This document shows, piece after piece, positions 52,333-62,166 of a DNA stretch of 64,000 nucleotides. The position numbers were made by a program, and so were the translations under genes. Under the pieces are notes generated by a model, which searched no databases, was not told the DNA's origin, and worked only from the letters and a program-made list of their open reading frames with translations. How positions within the stretch are numbered: the stretch's first letter is position 1; the number at the start of each line of letters is the position of its first letter. The stretch covers positions 1 through 64,000 of the forward strand of contig NZ_CBFIEO010000002.1 in assembly GCF_965661665.1 (NCBI RefSeq). The letters are read 5' to 3'. This stretch comes from Cognatiyoonia sp965661665. Lineage in GTDB: Bacteria > Pseudomonadota > Alphaproteobacteria > Rhodobacterales > Rhodobacteraceae.

Positions 52333-53021
52333 ATGGACCGCCGGATACTCATTGCTGACGATGATGCCCAGATCAGGAACGTGCTGCGCATGTCGCTGGA
52401 ACAAGCAGGCTTTGACGTGCAGTAGGTATCGAATGGTCGCGACGCGTTGAAAGTGGCGCTGCGCGATCTACCTTACCGCGTCGTTCTCGACATCGGCATG
52501 CTGGAAATAGAAGGACTGGAGGTGTGCCGCGAACTGCGCAAATCGACAGGAACGTCAATCCTCTTCCTGACCGCACAAGGGGATGAGATTGATCGCGTGG
52601 TCGGCCTTGAACTTGGCGCGGATAACTATGTGTCAAAGCCCTTCTCCCCCGCGAAGTCATTGCGCGGATTAGGGGGATCTTGAAACGTGCGGGCGCTGAT
52701 GCAGTACCCACCACCACGATGCAGCGCGACGCACTCAAGCTCGATCCAGATCGGCACCTCTGCGAGGTGGGTAATACGCCTGCAACTTTGACCGCGCGCG
52801 AGATGGAACCGGTCATTCAGCTCATGAAACGCCCCAACCACGTTATGGCACGGCCACAGCTGGTTGATGCCATCTACGGCACCAACATCCATGTCAGCGA
52901 CCGCACGATGGACAACCATTTGCGTAACGTGCGGGCAAAGTTCGCGGCCGTGGACTGTGACGACGCAATCGAGACGGTCCATGGCGTTGGCATCCGCATG
53001 GGCCCATGCAGCGCGATATAG
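52333..53021 (+). pseudogene. OmpR-type response regulator broken by a stop and a frameshift
   Basis: ATG 52333 reads MDRRILIADDDAQIRNVLRM, SLEQAGFDVQ, then TAG at 52423. The same frame continues with the receiver: phospho-acceptor Asp in VVLDIGMLEIEGLEVCRELR, then FLTAQGDEIDRVVGLELGAD and NYVSKPFSP. One base is missing there. The right frame continues VIARIRGILKRAG, HLCEVGNTPATLTAREMEPV, SDRTMDNHLRNVRAKF, the winged-helix output domain, to 53021. It overlaps the following kinase gene. Confidence 0.88.
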
Positions 53022-53946
53022 AGGTCAAATGGTGGCCACCGATGTGGTTTGTCATCAGCGGCACGATTGGCGCGATGCTGTTGCTGCCAATCTTGGCGCT
53101 TTTTGTTTTGAGCCGTCTGGTTCAAGTTACGGACTTCAACACCGCGCTTCTGCTGACGGCGATGGGTCCGATGGGTGTTGGGGTAATCGTCGGTTGGGTG
53201 CTGCTCCACGTTCTCTTGCGTCCGATTACGGCTTTTGCCGCGCGGGTGGATAACATCCGCACCGGCCAAACCGATGCATTGGCCCCGCTCGATCATTATG
53301 GTACGTCCGAGATGGAGGCGATGCGCCGCTCCATGCGGCAGATGGGCAACGTCCTGCTAGATCGTGAAGCGGTTCTGCGCAGCTATGCCGATCATGTGAC
53401 CGACGAACTCAAATGCCCCTCACCTTCGTGCAAGGCGCGGCGGAGTTGCTCGCCAATCCAGACCTTCCTGAGGCGAACCGAAAACAAACGGTTGGGTATA
53501 TCACCGAAGCCTCCGAAAGCATGACCAGCCTCTTGGATGCGCAAAGGGTGCTGGCCCACGCGAATGAACCGCTGCCCGTCGGCAAGTGTCGGTTTTCAGA
53601 GGTGTTGCCAGAGGCCAATGACGTTGTTTTTGCGTGGGATGGTGTGATCCCGCTGTCGCAAACTGCCTTTGAGCCTGTGGCCAAGCATCTCATCTCAAAC
53701 GCACGTCAACACGGGGCGTCGCAAATCACATTCTCTGTCTCAAACAACATGCTCACGGTCAGTGACAACGGGGCCGGTATCTCCCCCGGAAACCGCAACC
53801 ACGTGTTTGATCCGTTCTTCACTACAATGCGCGACAGCCGCGGCACAGGTATGGGATTGCCGATTGTGCGCCAGATGTTGGAGGCGCAGGGCGCCTCAAT
53901 CGAGATTCTGGACGAAAAAAACACCATATTCGCGATTAAGTCCTAA
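53006..53946 (+). pseudogene. Sensor histidine kinase, frameshifted and lacking its phospho-acceptor His
   Basis: Two spans (WFVISGTIGAMLLLPILALF and ALLLTAMGPMGVGVIVGWVL), a HAMP-like linker, then YADHVTDELK where family members have YADHVTHELK. The phospho-acceptor His is Asp (residue 133). Directly after, one base is missing. The ATPase part is in another frame: PLTFVQGAAELLANPDLPEA, N box KHLISNARQHGASQITFSVS, G1 VSDNGAGISPGNRNHVFDPF and G2 RGTGMGLPIVRQMLEAQGAS. Partner of the broken regulator. Confidence 0.88.
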
Positions 53947-54158
53947 CCACTACATCCTGTGGTTGATGCAAGGTGTGAAACTATATCAATTGTTCCTATT
54001 ATCCTAACCCTGCGGAAACCTCATATTAAGCACGTAACGAGTTGGGTGTTTCCCAGTTCTCGAAGGGTAGCTGATATCTCGGCATGTTTGGGGCCCGCTG
54101 TGGCGATCAAAACTCCAGCAAGCTGATGCTGCAGCGGGTCTTTCCCGCCGCCTTTCAT

Positions 54159-55460
54159 TTAGAGATATGAGTTGATTAGGTTTTCTAAGCGTTCCTGACG
54201 CCCAGACTTTGGCTGCGGGTTGATGTCTTTGGTCCGCACCATCTCCTCTATTGAGGCCAAGTCAGACGACAGCAAAGCCTGTCCATCCTTTGTGTCCCAG
54301 CCCGCGTAGCGAGCGTCACGCGCCTTTTCCAACTTGTCTTCCTCCAGCATAGCTGCCGCTGCTTTCAGACCGGCTGCACAGGCATCCATTCCACCGACGT
54401 GCGCAAGGATCAGATCCTCGGGATCAAGTGACTGGCGACGCAGTTTTGCATCAAAGTTTGTGCCGCCCGTGGTGAACCCGCCAGCACGGAGGATTTCATA
54501 AAACGCCAGTGCCATTTCAGGCACGTTGTTGGGGAACTGGTCGGTGTCCCAACCGGATTGATAATCGTTCCGGTTCATATCGATGGAGCCGAAAATGCCC
54601 AGCTCCCGCGCGGTTGCGAGTTCATGCTCAAACGTGTGACCTGCCAAGATCGCGTGACCCTGCTCGATATTCACCTTCACCTCATTCTCAAGGTCGAAAT
54701 CTTTCAAGAATCCATAAACCGTCGCCACATCGTAATCGTACTGATGCTTCGTCGGTTCCTGCGGCTTCGGTTCAATCAAGATCGTGCCTTTGAAGCCCAT
54801 CTTGTGCTTGTAATCGACGACCATCTGCAACATGCGACCCGCCTGCTGACGTTCGCGCCCCATGTCGGTATTCAGCAGTGTCTCATAGCCTTCGCGACCG
54901 CCCCAAAGGACGTAATTCTCCCCGCCCAGCTTCATCGTCGCATCCATGCAGCTTTTGATCGTTGCAGCGGAATAGGCAAAAACGTCGGGGTCAGGGTTCG
55001 TTGCCGCCCCCGACATGAACCGGCGGTGGGAGAAGAGGTTGGCCGTGCCCCAAAGCAGTTTGACGCCAGTCTTCTCCATCTTCTGCGCGAAGTAACCGAC
55101 GATCTCTTCCAGATTGTGGGTGCTTTCGGCGAAATTCGCGCCTTCGGGCCGCACGTCTGCGTCGTGGAAGCAGAAGTAAGGCGCACCAAGGATTTGGAAC
55201 ATCTCGAAGGCGACGTCAGCTTTCAGCTTCGCAAGCTCCATCGTGTCGCCAAACCAAGGCCGGTCGAACGTCTGGCCGCCAAACGGGTCGCCGCCGGGCC
55301 ATGCGAAGCTATGCCAATATGCGACGGAGAAGCGCAAATGCTCCGCCAGCGTCTTACCCATAACCACTTCGTCCGGATTGTAGTGACGAAAGGCAAATTC
55401 ATTTTTGGTCGTAGGCCCTTCATAGGAAATTTTGGGAATATCTTTGAAAAAATCGGTCAT
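54159..55460 (-). CDS. xylA: Xylose isomerase
   Basis: 433 residues. Class II-type xylose isomerase. FRHYNPDEVVMGKTLAEHLR, catalytic His in YFCFHDADVRPEGANFAEST, metal-binding VLWGGREGYETLLNTDMGRE, EPKPQEPTKHQYDYDVATVY and GHTFEHELATARELGIFGSI, DMNRNDYQSGWDTDQFP. Converts D-xylose to D-xylulose. Overlaps xylB by 4 bp and is second in a xylB-xylA operon. The plus-strand long frame here is a shadow. Confidence 0.98.
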   Translation of the reverse strand: MTDFFKDIPKISYEGPTTKNEFAFRHYNPDEVVMGKTLAEHLRFSVAYWHSFAWPGGDPFGGQTFDRPWFGDTMELAKLKADVAFEMFQILGAPYFCFHDADVRPEGANFAESTHNLEEIVGYFAQKMEKTGVKLLWGTANLFSHRRFMSGAATNPDPDVFAYSAATIKSCMDATMKLGGENYVLWGGREGYETLLNTDMGRERQQAGRMLQMVVDYKHKMGFKGTILIEPKPQEPTKHQYDYDVATVYGFLKDFDLENEVKVNIEQGHAILAGHTFEHELATARELGIFGSIDMNRNDYQSGWDTDQFPNNVPEMALAFYEILRAGGFTTGGTNFDAKLRRQSLDPEDLILAHVGGMDACAAGLKAAAAMLEEDKLEKARDARYAGWDTKDGQALLSSDLASIEEMVRTKDINPQPKSGRQERLENLINSYL

Positions 55461-56899
55461 GATGAAAGGTCCTTTAGTTTGAGATAGGCCGCTTTGTAGG
55501 CCGCGTGACCCTCGGTGATCGCGTCAGTCAGTTTTGGATCTGGGTCGATGGATTGTGCGAGCGGCGGTTGTGTCGCAATTTCAGAGCCTGCGCCGGTTGC
55601 CGCCATCATCCCAAGGCGCGCGGCCCCAAGCGCAGCACCGAAATCACCAGCCTTGGGCAGATCGAGCGAAATGTTCAATGTCGTGGCGAGCATTTTGAGC
55701 CAATGCGCTGACTTCGTGCCGCCGCCCAAGGCGAGGGCGCGGGTGATCGTGGTGCCCGTCGCGGCGAGAGCCTCCTGGCAGTCAGCGAACGCGAAAGAGA
55801 CACCTTGGAGGACAGCGCGCGCCGCCTCCGTTGCGTCGGTTGTGTGCTCAAGGTTCAAGAATTGCCCACGGATCGCGGCGTCGTTGTGCGGCGTCCGCTC
55901 GCCGCCGAGATAAGGGAGGAAGATCGATTTGGTCGGCGCCCGCAAATCACCGAGGCCAGAGGTTAGCTCTTCCGCGCTCCTGCCCGTCAAACGCGCCAGC
56001 CATTCCAATGCATCCGTCGCAGCAAGGATTACGCCCATCTGATGCCATGTCTCCGGAACCGCGTGGCAGAATGAGTGAACGGCAGTCGCAGGATAGGGTC
56101 GGTAGCCATTGTTGGCGGCAAAGAGCACGCCAGACGTGCCGAGCGACAGAAAGGCGGTGCCGTCTTCAAGGACGCCCGCGCCTATGGCCGCTGCCGCATT
56201 GTCCCCCGCGCCACCAGCAACGATTGCTTGAGGCAGACCAAGGTCAGCCGCCAAGTCAGCCCGCAAAATGCCAGACACCTCTGACCCCTCGACCAAGCGG
56301 GGCATATGATCGCGGCTTAGGTGACACGCGGCCAGAATCTCATCCGACCAATCCCGCTGCCCGGTGTTGAGCCATGTGGTGCCAGCGGCATCCGACATCT
56401 CCGACACATGTTCGCCCGTCAGGAACAATCGCAAATAGTCTTTGGGCAGAAGTATTTTCGTTGTTTTGGCAAAGACCTCCGGCTCATTCCGCCGGACCCA
56501 CTCCACTTTCGGGGCTGTGAACCCAGGAAAGACGATGTTGCCTGATATGTCGCGAAATTTCGGGTCCGCATCCATCTGTGCCGCTTCCGCATGGCTGCGC
56601 GTGTCGTTCCACAACATGCAGGGGCGCGATGGCTGGTCATCCGCGCCGATCAATGTGGCCCCGTGCATATGGCCAGACAGACCAATGCCCGCGACATCGC
56701 TGCAATCCGACTTCTGCGCCAAAGCGCGCAGCGCCTCAACTGCGGCACCGCACCATGACTGCGGGTCTTGCTCCGACCAGCCGTCATGCAGGCGTTGAAC
56801 AGACAACCGCACGCTATGCTCTGCCAAAACTTCCTGCTGTTCGTTGACCAGGATCGCCTTGAGTGAGGAGGTGCCGAGATCGAGACCGATGAACGTCAT
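55457..56899 (-). CDS. xylB: Xylulokinase
   Basis: 480 residues of the FGGY kinase family. Start MTFIGLDLGTSSLKAILVNE with the phosphate-1 loop, GIGLSGHMHGATLIGADDQP, catalytic Asp in TGEHVSEMSDAAGTTWLNTG and ATP-binding ALALGGGTKSAHWLKMLATT. Phosphorylates D-xylulose to xylulose 5-phosphate. First gene of the xylBA operon. A LacI-type operator half lies ~95 bp upstream. No xylose transporter or XylR in the window. Confidence 0.96.
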   Translation of the reverse strand: MTFIGLDLGTSSLKAILVNEQQEVLAEHSVRLSVQRLHDGWSEQDPQSWCGAAVEALRALAQKSDCSDVAGIGLSGHMHGATLIGADDQPSRPCMLWNDTRSHAEAAQMDADPKFRDISGNIVFPGFTAPKVEWVRRNEPEVFAKTTKILLPKDYLRLFLTGEHVSEMSDAAGTTWLNTGQRDWSDEILAACHLSRDHMPRLVEGSEVSGILRADLAADLGLPQAIVAGGAGDNAAAAIGAGVLEDGTAFLSLGTSGVLFAANNGYRPYPATAVHSFCHAVPETWHQMGVILAATDALEWLARLTGRSAEELTSGLGDLRAPTKSIFLPYLGGERTPHNDAAIRGQFLNLEHTTDATEAARAVLQGVSFAFADCQEALAATGTTITRALALGGGTKSAHWLKMLATTLNISLDLPKAGDFGAALGAARLGMMAATGAGSEIATQPPLAQSIDPDPKLTDAITEGHAAYKAAYLKLKDLSS

Positions 56900-56993
56900 G
56901 CGACTTGCAAGGCCGACGAACGGCCCAAGCCAGCGTCAAATTGTCGAAAAGTGTTCATGATCCCTCCCAAGATGGGGGGACCATATAAAGGAA

Positions 56994-57007
56994 TGTTAGC
57001 GCAATCA
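56994..57007 (-). promoter_or_regulatory. Candidate LacI-family (XylR-like) operator upstream of xylB
   Basis: TGTTAGCGCAATCA. The first nine bases match the alphaproteobacterial LacI-family consensus TGTTAGCGCTAACA; the second half is degenerate. Confidence 0.4.
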
Positions 57008-57030
57008 ACGCGCTCTGACGGGTGTTTTTG

Positions 57031-57600
57031 CTATGCCACTGACCGCGCGGCAGTCACCAATGCATGATGCAGTGAATGGGCGGAGGCCCGTGGACCCAAG
57101 ACGCGGATATGGTTCTCATCCTCCCGCCGTATCACGAAACAGCTCATTTGGTGGATCATCGTGCGTTGCACATCGCCTGCTGTAACGCGGCGGATTGGGA
57201 CGTTGCAAAGCAGCTCGCACATGTCCGGCATTGCATCGCCAGTGACGTCAAAGACAACCCAAGCGCCCGACTGTTCCGTGACGGAGGCGGCAGAGCCCAA
57301 CTGCGCCTTCATCTGATCGGCAATGTCTTCGTGGCTGTCCATCGGTGCGCCAATCATCCACTGATCGGGCCCCATCCAAAAACCGGCTTCAGGGTCATGC
57401 AAGACCGCACGCCCAACGTCCGGCACGGCACCCAAGACCGACTTCAGCACCTTCTTGCACTTGGTCAAACCATCCTTTCGCGCAGCGACTGAGGCCAGCG
57501 CAACATTCGTGTTCTCCGCAATTGTCATCGTCCCGATCGTCTCAGGACCGCTGCCAATGGCCGCAATTGGTTTCAGATCATGCACGGAGCCGCTCCCCAT
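57031..57600 (-). CDS. soxG: Sarcosine oxidase gamma subunit
   Basis: About 189-192 residues. Start at ATG 57600 or 57609. HDLKPIAAIGSGPETIGTMT, AVLHDPEAGFWMGPDQWMIG and GAWVVFDVTGDAMPDMCELL are SoxG/GcvT-like features. The C-terminus is CFVIRREDENHIRVLGPRAS, AHSLHHALVTAA. The small subunit lies near the GcvT-like domain of SoxA. Last gene of soxBDAG, overlapping soxA by about 20-30 bp. Confidence 0.92.
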   Translation of the reverse strand: MGSGSVHDLKPIAAIGSGPETIGTMTIAENTNVALASVAARKDGLTKCKKVLKSVLGAVPDVGRAVLHDPEAGFWMGPDQWMIGAPMDSHEDIADQMKAQLGSAASVTEQSGAWVVFDVTGDAMPDMCELLCNVPIRRVTAGDVQRTMIHQMSCFVIRREDENHIRVLGPRASAHSLHHALVTAARSVA

Positions 57601-60511
57601 CTGGATCAACGAAGTGGGCGCTGACGATTTCGACTTCTACATCAACGTTGGTCAGCGGGCTGACAAGGCGCATCTTTTCGCCCATCCGCTCCGACCCGTT
57701 CTTAAGGAAGCCAATCGCAATCGCGTGGCCAAGGATCGGTGAATAGCAGGCGGAGGTTGCATACCCTTGGTCATGCGCCGCAACGACTGGCCCTGTGGCG
57801 TTCATCAAATGCGCACCCGCCGGAACGGGATCGTTCGCGTTGACCGGCTTGATGCCGACCTGCCGCAAATCGCCTATGCGATTAAGTCCCTCACGCCGCG
57901 ACAGAACCGCGCCGATGCTGTCTTTCTTGGTACTGACCATGCGGCCCATCCCAAGGTTCGCGGCTGTCGTCGTGCCGTTCAATTCATTGCCCGCCGCATG
58001 GCCTTTCTCAATCCGCATTACACCAAGTGCTTCAGTGCCATAAGGCGTGATGTCGAACTCGGCGCCCGCCTCCATGATCCGGCGCATCAGCGCGTCGCCA
58101 TAGGCTGTTGGTACCGCGATCTCATAGGCCAATTCGCCGGAGAACGAGATGCGGAACAACCGCGCGCGCAACCCACCGCAAACGGTGATTTCGGCGCAAG
58201 CCATGAAGGGGAACGCCTCATTGCTGATATCTTGGTCGACGATTTTCTCCAAGACTTTCCGGCTGTTAGGACCAGCCACTGCATATTGCGCCCAGGCTTC
58301 GGTGGTGGAGATGAGCTGCACATCTATGTCAGGGCAAAGGCACTGACGCACAAACTCCATATGTCGGTAGACGGGCAGGGCGTTTGCCGTGGTTGTTGTG
58401 ACGACGAAGTGATCTTCCGCCAAACGGGCCGCCGTGCCATCGTCCATCGCAATGCCGTCTTCGCGCAGCATTAGGCCATAGCGGGTCTTGCCTACAGCGA
58501 GCTTTGCAAAACCGTTGCAGTAGATCTTGTTCAGGAACGCGGCAGCGTCGGTGCCTTGAACGTCGACTTTGCCAAGCGTGGTCACATCGCAAACACCGAC
58601 GGAGTTGCGCGTCGCCAACACTTCGCGATCCACACTTTCGCGCCACGTCGTCTCCCCCGGACGGGGGAACCATTGGGCGCGCAGCCAGTTGCCAACCTCG
58701 ACAAACACAGCGCCCTGTTCTTCCGCCCAAGCGTGGGAGGGGGTCAGACGTTTCGGATGAAATTCCTGCCCGCGATGACGTCCGCCAAAAGCACCGATGG
58801 CGACAGGCGTATAAGGCGGGCGGAAAATGGTCGTGCCGGTCTCTGGGATGGTTTTGCCCGCAAGCTCCGCCATGATCGCAAGGCCACCGATGTTTGCGGT
58901 TTTACCTTGGTCCGTGGCCATGCCGAGTGTCGTGTAGCGCTTGAGGTGCTCAACACTGCGGAACCCCTCCTGATGGCTCAGTTTCACGTCCTTCACAGTG
59001 ACATCGTTCTGCTGGTCGAGCCACGCACGCTGGCACCCTTCGACATACCAGAAGGGTGCGACGTTCACTGGCCCATCGTCAGCTTCCGGCATCTTCGGCA
59101 ACCGTCCCTTGAGGCCCATGGCATCCTTTGCCGCCCGTGCGCCTGAGGCGATCGCACCAGAGGTGGTCAAATCGCCGTTCGCCGCGCCAGCGACGGTCAT
59201 ACCAGCAGGAACATCGCCCGGAACAAAGGCCGAAATTTCGTCATTCCATGTTGGACGCCCCCGCTGATGGCAGGTCATGTGCACATTCGGGTTCCAACCG
59301 CCCGCCATGCCGAGCGCGCCACATTCGATGGTGCACGACGTCCCATCCGCCAATCGCACCTCTGCAAAGCTGAGGCCCAGACGCCCTTTGGTGTCTGTGA
59401 CAACCGCACCGGACAGCACTTCGTAATCTGATGATTTCGGCGCGTCTGGCCGCGTATCGATGACCGTGACTCTCAAGCCCTTGGCGTGCAAATCAGCCGC
59501 AGTCCGGTGCCCATCGTCGTTGTTGGTGAAAATTGCGTTGCGCTGATCGACCGACGCGCCAAACCGGTTCGCATAGGTCCGCAAAGCCGAGGCCAGCATA
59601 ATACCTGGACGATCGTTGTTCTCAAACGCTATTGGACGCTCAATCGCGCCTGCGGCAAGGATCGTCTGCTGTGTGTAGATGCGCCACAGGATTTGGCGTG
59701 GTTTTCCCTCATCCGGCGTGTGCAGGTGATCGCTCACCCGCTCCACCGCGCCATAGATGCCATGATCGAAGGCTCCGATGACGGTTGTGCGGCTCATTAA
59801 GCGGACATTCGGCAGGCTCGTCAATTCCGCGACTACGCTGGCCGCCCAGTCAGCCCCAGCTTCATCCCCGATGCCGATGGTTTCTGAATTCAAACGACCA
59901 CCAAGGCGAAAATCCTCGTCGGCCAGGATCACATCAGCCCCCGCTCGACCAGCGGTCAGGGCGGCCATCAGGCCAGACGGACCGGCACCCACGACCAGCA
60001 GGTCACAATGCAAGAAACCTTTATCATAGCTGTCGGGATCATCCTTAAGGGACAACGACCCAAGACCTGCCGCGCGGCGGATAATGGGCTCGTACAGCTT
60101 TTCCCAGAATACGGCAGGCCACATAAAAGTTTTGTAGTAAAAACCAGCGGTAAGAAAGTTCGACAGTCTGTCGTTGATGCCAAGAAAATCAAATTTGAGC
60201 GACCCCATCCGATTCTGTGATTTCGCCAGCAGCCCATCATAAAGCTCCACGGTCGTGGCTCTGGTATTCGGTTCCTGCCGAGCCCCGCCGCGCAGTTCTA
60301 CCAAGGCGTTCGGCTCTTCGGAGCCTGCAGACAAAGGCCCGCGCGGGCGGTGGTATTTGAAGCTGCGGCCCATAAGCCGCACGCCATTGGCCAAAAGGGC
60401 GGAGGACAGCGTATCGCCAGGATGTCCAGTGAACTGTTTGCCGTCAAAGCTGAACTTGTACGTTGTAGTGTGATCAATCTGACCGCCTGAAATCCGGTTC
60501 TTCTGGCTCAT
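57578..60511 (-). CDS. soxA: Sarcosine oxidase alpha subunit
   Basis: 977 residues. N-terminal Fer2_4-like domain (FDGKQFTGHPGDTLSSALLA, NGVRLMGRSFKYHRPRGPLS), an NAD-binding Rossmann region (CDLLVVGAGPSGLMAALTAG, ~170), and a C-terminal GcvT-like tetrahydrofolate domain (from ~590) with EAWAQYAVAGPNSRKVLEKI and YGTEALGVMRIEKGHAAGNE. The complex oxidatively demethylates sarcosine to glycine, making H2O2 and 5,10-methylene-THF. Overlaps soxD by 4 bp. Confidence 0.97.
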   Translation of the reverse strand: MSQKNRISGGQIDHTTTYKFSFDGKQFTGHPGDTLSSALLANGVRLMGRSFKYHRPRGPLSAGSEEPNALVELRGGARQEPNTRATTVELYDGLLAKSQNRMGSLKFDFLGINDRLSNFLTAGFYYKTFMWPAVFWEKLYEPIIRRAAGLGSLSLKDDPDSYDKGFLHCDLLVVGAGPSGLMAALTAGRAGADVILADEDFRLGGRLNSETIGIGDEAGADWAASVVAELTSLPNVRLMSRTTVIGAFDHGIYGAVERVSDHLHTPDEGKPRQILWRIYTQQTILAAGAIERPIAFENNDRPGIMLASALRTYANRFGASVDQRNAIFTNNDDGHRTAADLHAKGLRVTVIDTRPDAPKSSDYEVLSGAVVTDTKGRLGLSFAEVRLADGTSCTIECGALGMAGGWNPNVHMTCHQRGRPTWNDEISAFVPGDVPAGMTVAGAANGDLTTSGAIASGARAAKDAMGLKGRLPKMPEADDGPVNVAPFWYVEGCQRAWLDQQNDVTVKDVKLSHQEGFRSVEHLKRYTTLGMATDQGKTANIGGLAIMAELAGKTIPETGTTIFRPPYTPVAIGAFGGRHRGQEFHPKRLTPSHAWAEEQGAVFVEVGNWLRAQWFPRPGETTWRESVDREVLATRNSVGVCDVTTLGKVDVQGTDAAAFLNKIYCNGFAKLAVGKTRYGLMLREDGIAMDDGTAARLAEDHFVVTTTTANALPVYRHMEFVRQCLCPDIDVQLISTTEAWAQYAVAGPNSRKVLEKIVDQDISNEAFPFMACAEITVCGGLRARLFRISFSGELAYEIAVPTAYGDALMRRIMEAGAEFDITPYGTEALGVMRIEKGHAAGNELNGTTTAANLGMGRMVSTKKDSIGAVLSRREGLNRIGDLRQVGIKPVNANDPVPAGAHLMNATGPVVAAHDQGYATSACYSPILGHAIAIGFLKNGSERMGEKMRLVSPLTNVDVEVEIVSAHFVDPDGERLRA

Positions 60512-60795
60512 TTCGACCGCCCCCGTGCGCGGGCCACATCGCGGGCCATCTCCACCTTGCTGATCTCATGTGTCACCGTGTTGCGCGTGACCACCAGCCA
60601 AGACCGATCGCCAGCTTCGTGAAACCAAAGCTCCTGATGTTCGCCCGCCGGATTGTCGCGCAGGTAACCATAGTCATAGAACGCCTCGGCTGCATTCTCG
60701 GCCTCCGGATCAGGGCGGTCGATCAGGCCTGCGTCGCCCATATAGGTGAATTCAGCAGCGTCGCGGGGGCCAAGTAAAGGGTGATCAATAATCAT
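60508..60795 (-). CDS. soxD: Sarcosine oxidase delta subunit
   Basis: 95 residues. Start MIIDHPLLGPRDAAEFTYMG then FYDYGYLRDNPAGEHQELWF and HEAGDRSWLVVTRNTVTHEI. The zinc-binding Cys residues found in some SoxD proteins are not present here. Overlaps soxB by one base and soxA by four, so the subunits are translationally coupled. Confidence 0.94.
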   Translation of the reverse strand: MIIDHPLLGPRDAAEFTYMGDAGLIDRPDPEAENAAEAFYDYGYLRDNPAGEHQELWFHEAGDRSWLVVTRNTVTHEISKVEMARDVARARGRSK

Positions 60796-62060
60796 CAGTG
60801 CAAATTGGGCTGATTGCCCATCCCTTTTTCATCAATCATCAGGCCCTTTTCGAACCGATCAAAGCGGTAGGCCGTCGCGGTCGGGTGAGGCTCATCCTTG
60901 GCCAGCAAATGCGCGAAGCAGTAGCCGCTTGCAGGCGTCGCCTTGAAGCCGCCGTAGCACCAGCCGCCATTGAAATAGAGGCCATCAATCTTGGTCCGGT
61001 CGATGATGGGCGAGCCATCCATCGACATATCCATGATGCCGCCCCACATCCGCAACAGACGCGCACGGCCTAGCATTGGGAAGATCGCCATCGCGCCTTC
61101 GCAGACGTCTTCGACTACCGGTAGGTTGCCGCGTTGCGCGTAGGAGTTGTAGCCATCCAAATCACCGCCAAAGACCAAGCCGCCTTTGTCGGACTGGCTG
61201 CAATAGAAGTGACCCGCGCCAAAGGTGATGACGCCGGGCAGGACAGGTTTCAGGCCTTCGCTAACGAAGGCTTGCAAGACATGGCTTTCAATTGGCAGGC
61301 GCATCTCTGCCATCGACATCAAGCGGCTGGAGTTGCCCGCCACAGCGCAGCCAACTTTGCCCGCGCCGATGAACCCACGGCTCGTCTCAACGCCCAGACA
61401 TTTGCCATTTTCGATCTTGAAACCGGTGACTTCGCAGTTCTGGATGATATCGACGCCGCGACTGTCGGCAGCGCGGGCATAGCCCCAAGCCACCGCATCA
61501 TGGCGCACTGTGCCGCCGCGGTGCTGCGCCAGCCCGCCTTTGATCGGGAACCGTGCATCGCTGGTGTTCAGGAACGGATACCGTTTCTTGATCTCAGCGG
61601 AAGTCATCAAATCGGCGTCAGCGCCATTGAGGATCATCGCGTTGCCGCGCCGGACAAATGCATCGCGCTGCGGGTCAGAATGGATCAGGTTCAAGATCCC
61701 GCGCTGACTAACCATCGCGTTGTAGTTCAGATCCTGCTCCAACCCTTCCCAGAGTTTGAGCGAGAATTCATAGAACGGCTCATTCCCGTCGAGCAGGTAG
61801 TTGGAGCGGATTATCGTCGTGTTACGGCCGACGTTGCCGCCACCGATCCAGCCCTTTTCCAAAACGGCGATGCTTTTCTCGCCATAGACTTTGGACAGGT
61901 AATGCGCTGTGGCCAGACCGTGACCGCCGCCGCCGATGATGACGATGTCGTAATTCGACGCAGGCTCTGGGTCGCGCCAAGCAGGTGTCCAGCCCTTGTG
62001 GCCGGTCAACGCTTCTTTGATGACTCGAAATCCTGAATATCGCATGTAGTACCTCTGCAC
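60795..62060 (-). CDS. soxB: Sarcosine oxidase beta subunit
   Basis: 421 residues, DAO-type flavoprotein. ADP-binding fold YDIVIIGGGGHGLATAHYLS (~33-52), GWIGGGNVGRNTTIIRSNYL, covalent-FMN/substrate region TVRHDAVAWGYARAADSRGV, and C-terminal IDGLYFNGGWCYGGFKATPA. It is the catalytic subunit for sarcosine oxidation. First gene of soxBDAG. Grows on glycine betaine breakdown products, consistent with a marine Roseobacter lifestyle (inference). Confidence 0.97.
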   Translation of the reverse strand: MQRYYMRYSGFRVIKEALTGHKGWTPAWRDPEPASNYDIVIIGGGGHGLATAHYLSKVYGEKSIAVLEKGWIGGGNVGRNTTIIRSNYLLDGNEPFYEFSLKLWEGLEQDLNYNAMVSQRGILNLIHSDPQRDAFVRRGNAMILNGADADLMTSAEIKKRYPFLNTSDARFPIKGGLAQHRGGTVRHDAVAWGYARAADSRGVDIIQNCEVTGFKIENGKCLGVETSRGFIGAGKVGCAVAGNSSRLMSMAEMRLPIESHVLQAFVSEGLKPVLPGVITFGAGHFYCSQSDKGGLVFGGDLDGYNSYAQRGNLPVVEDVCEGAMAIFPMLGRARLLRMWGGIMDMSMDGSPIIDRTKIDGLYFNGGWCYGGFKATPASGYCFAHLLAKDEPHPTATAYRFDRFEKGLMIDEKGMGNQPNLH

Positions 62061-62166
62061 ATGATCGTAGGGCAGCGGGTGGGGGAGTCAGTTTGATTTC
62101 TGACATGGAAGGCCGCAATTCCGACATAGCGTCGTGTTTGCGATGCAAATAGAAGGCGCGGATGGC

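Noticed and set aside
2818..53946. Sequencing errors as the general cause of the broken frames
   Set aside because: Many lesions are nonsense substitutions or a 19-bp duplication, and none hit the essential genes, which is not the pattern of random base-calling errors. Individual homopolymer slips (42841, 51362) could still be errors.
54558..55487. 309-codon plus-strand frame opposite xylA
   Set aside because: No recognisable domain. Its complementary strand is a fully conserved xylose isomerase.
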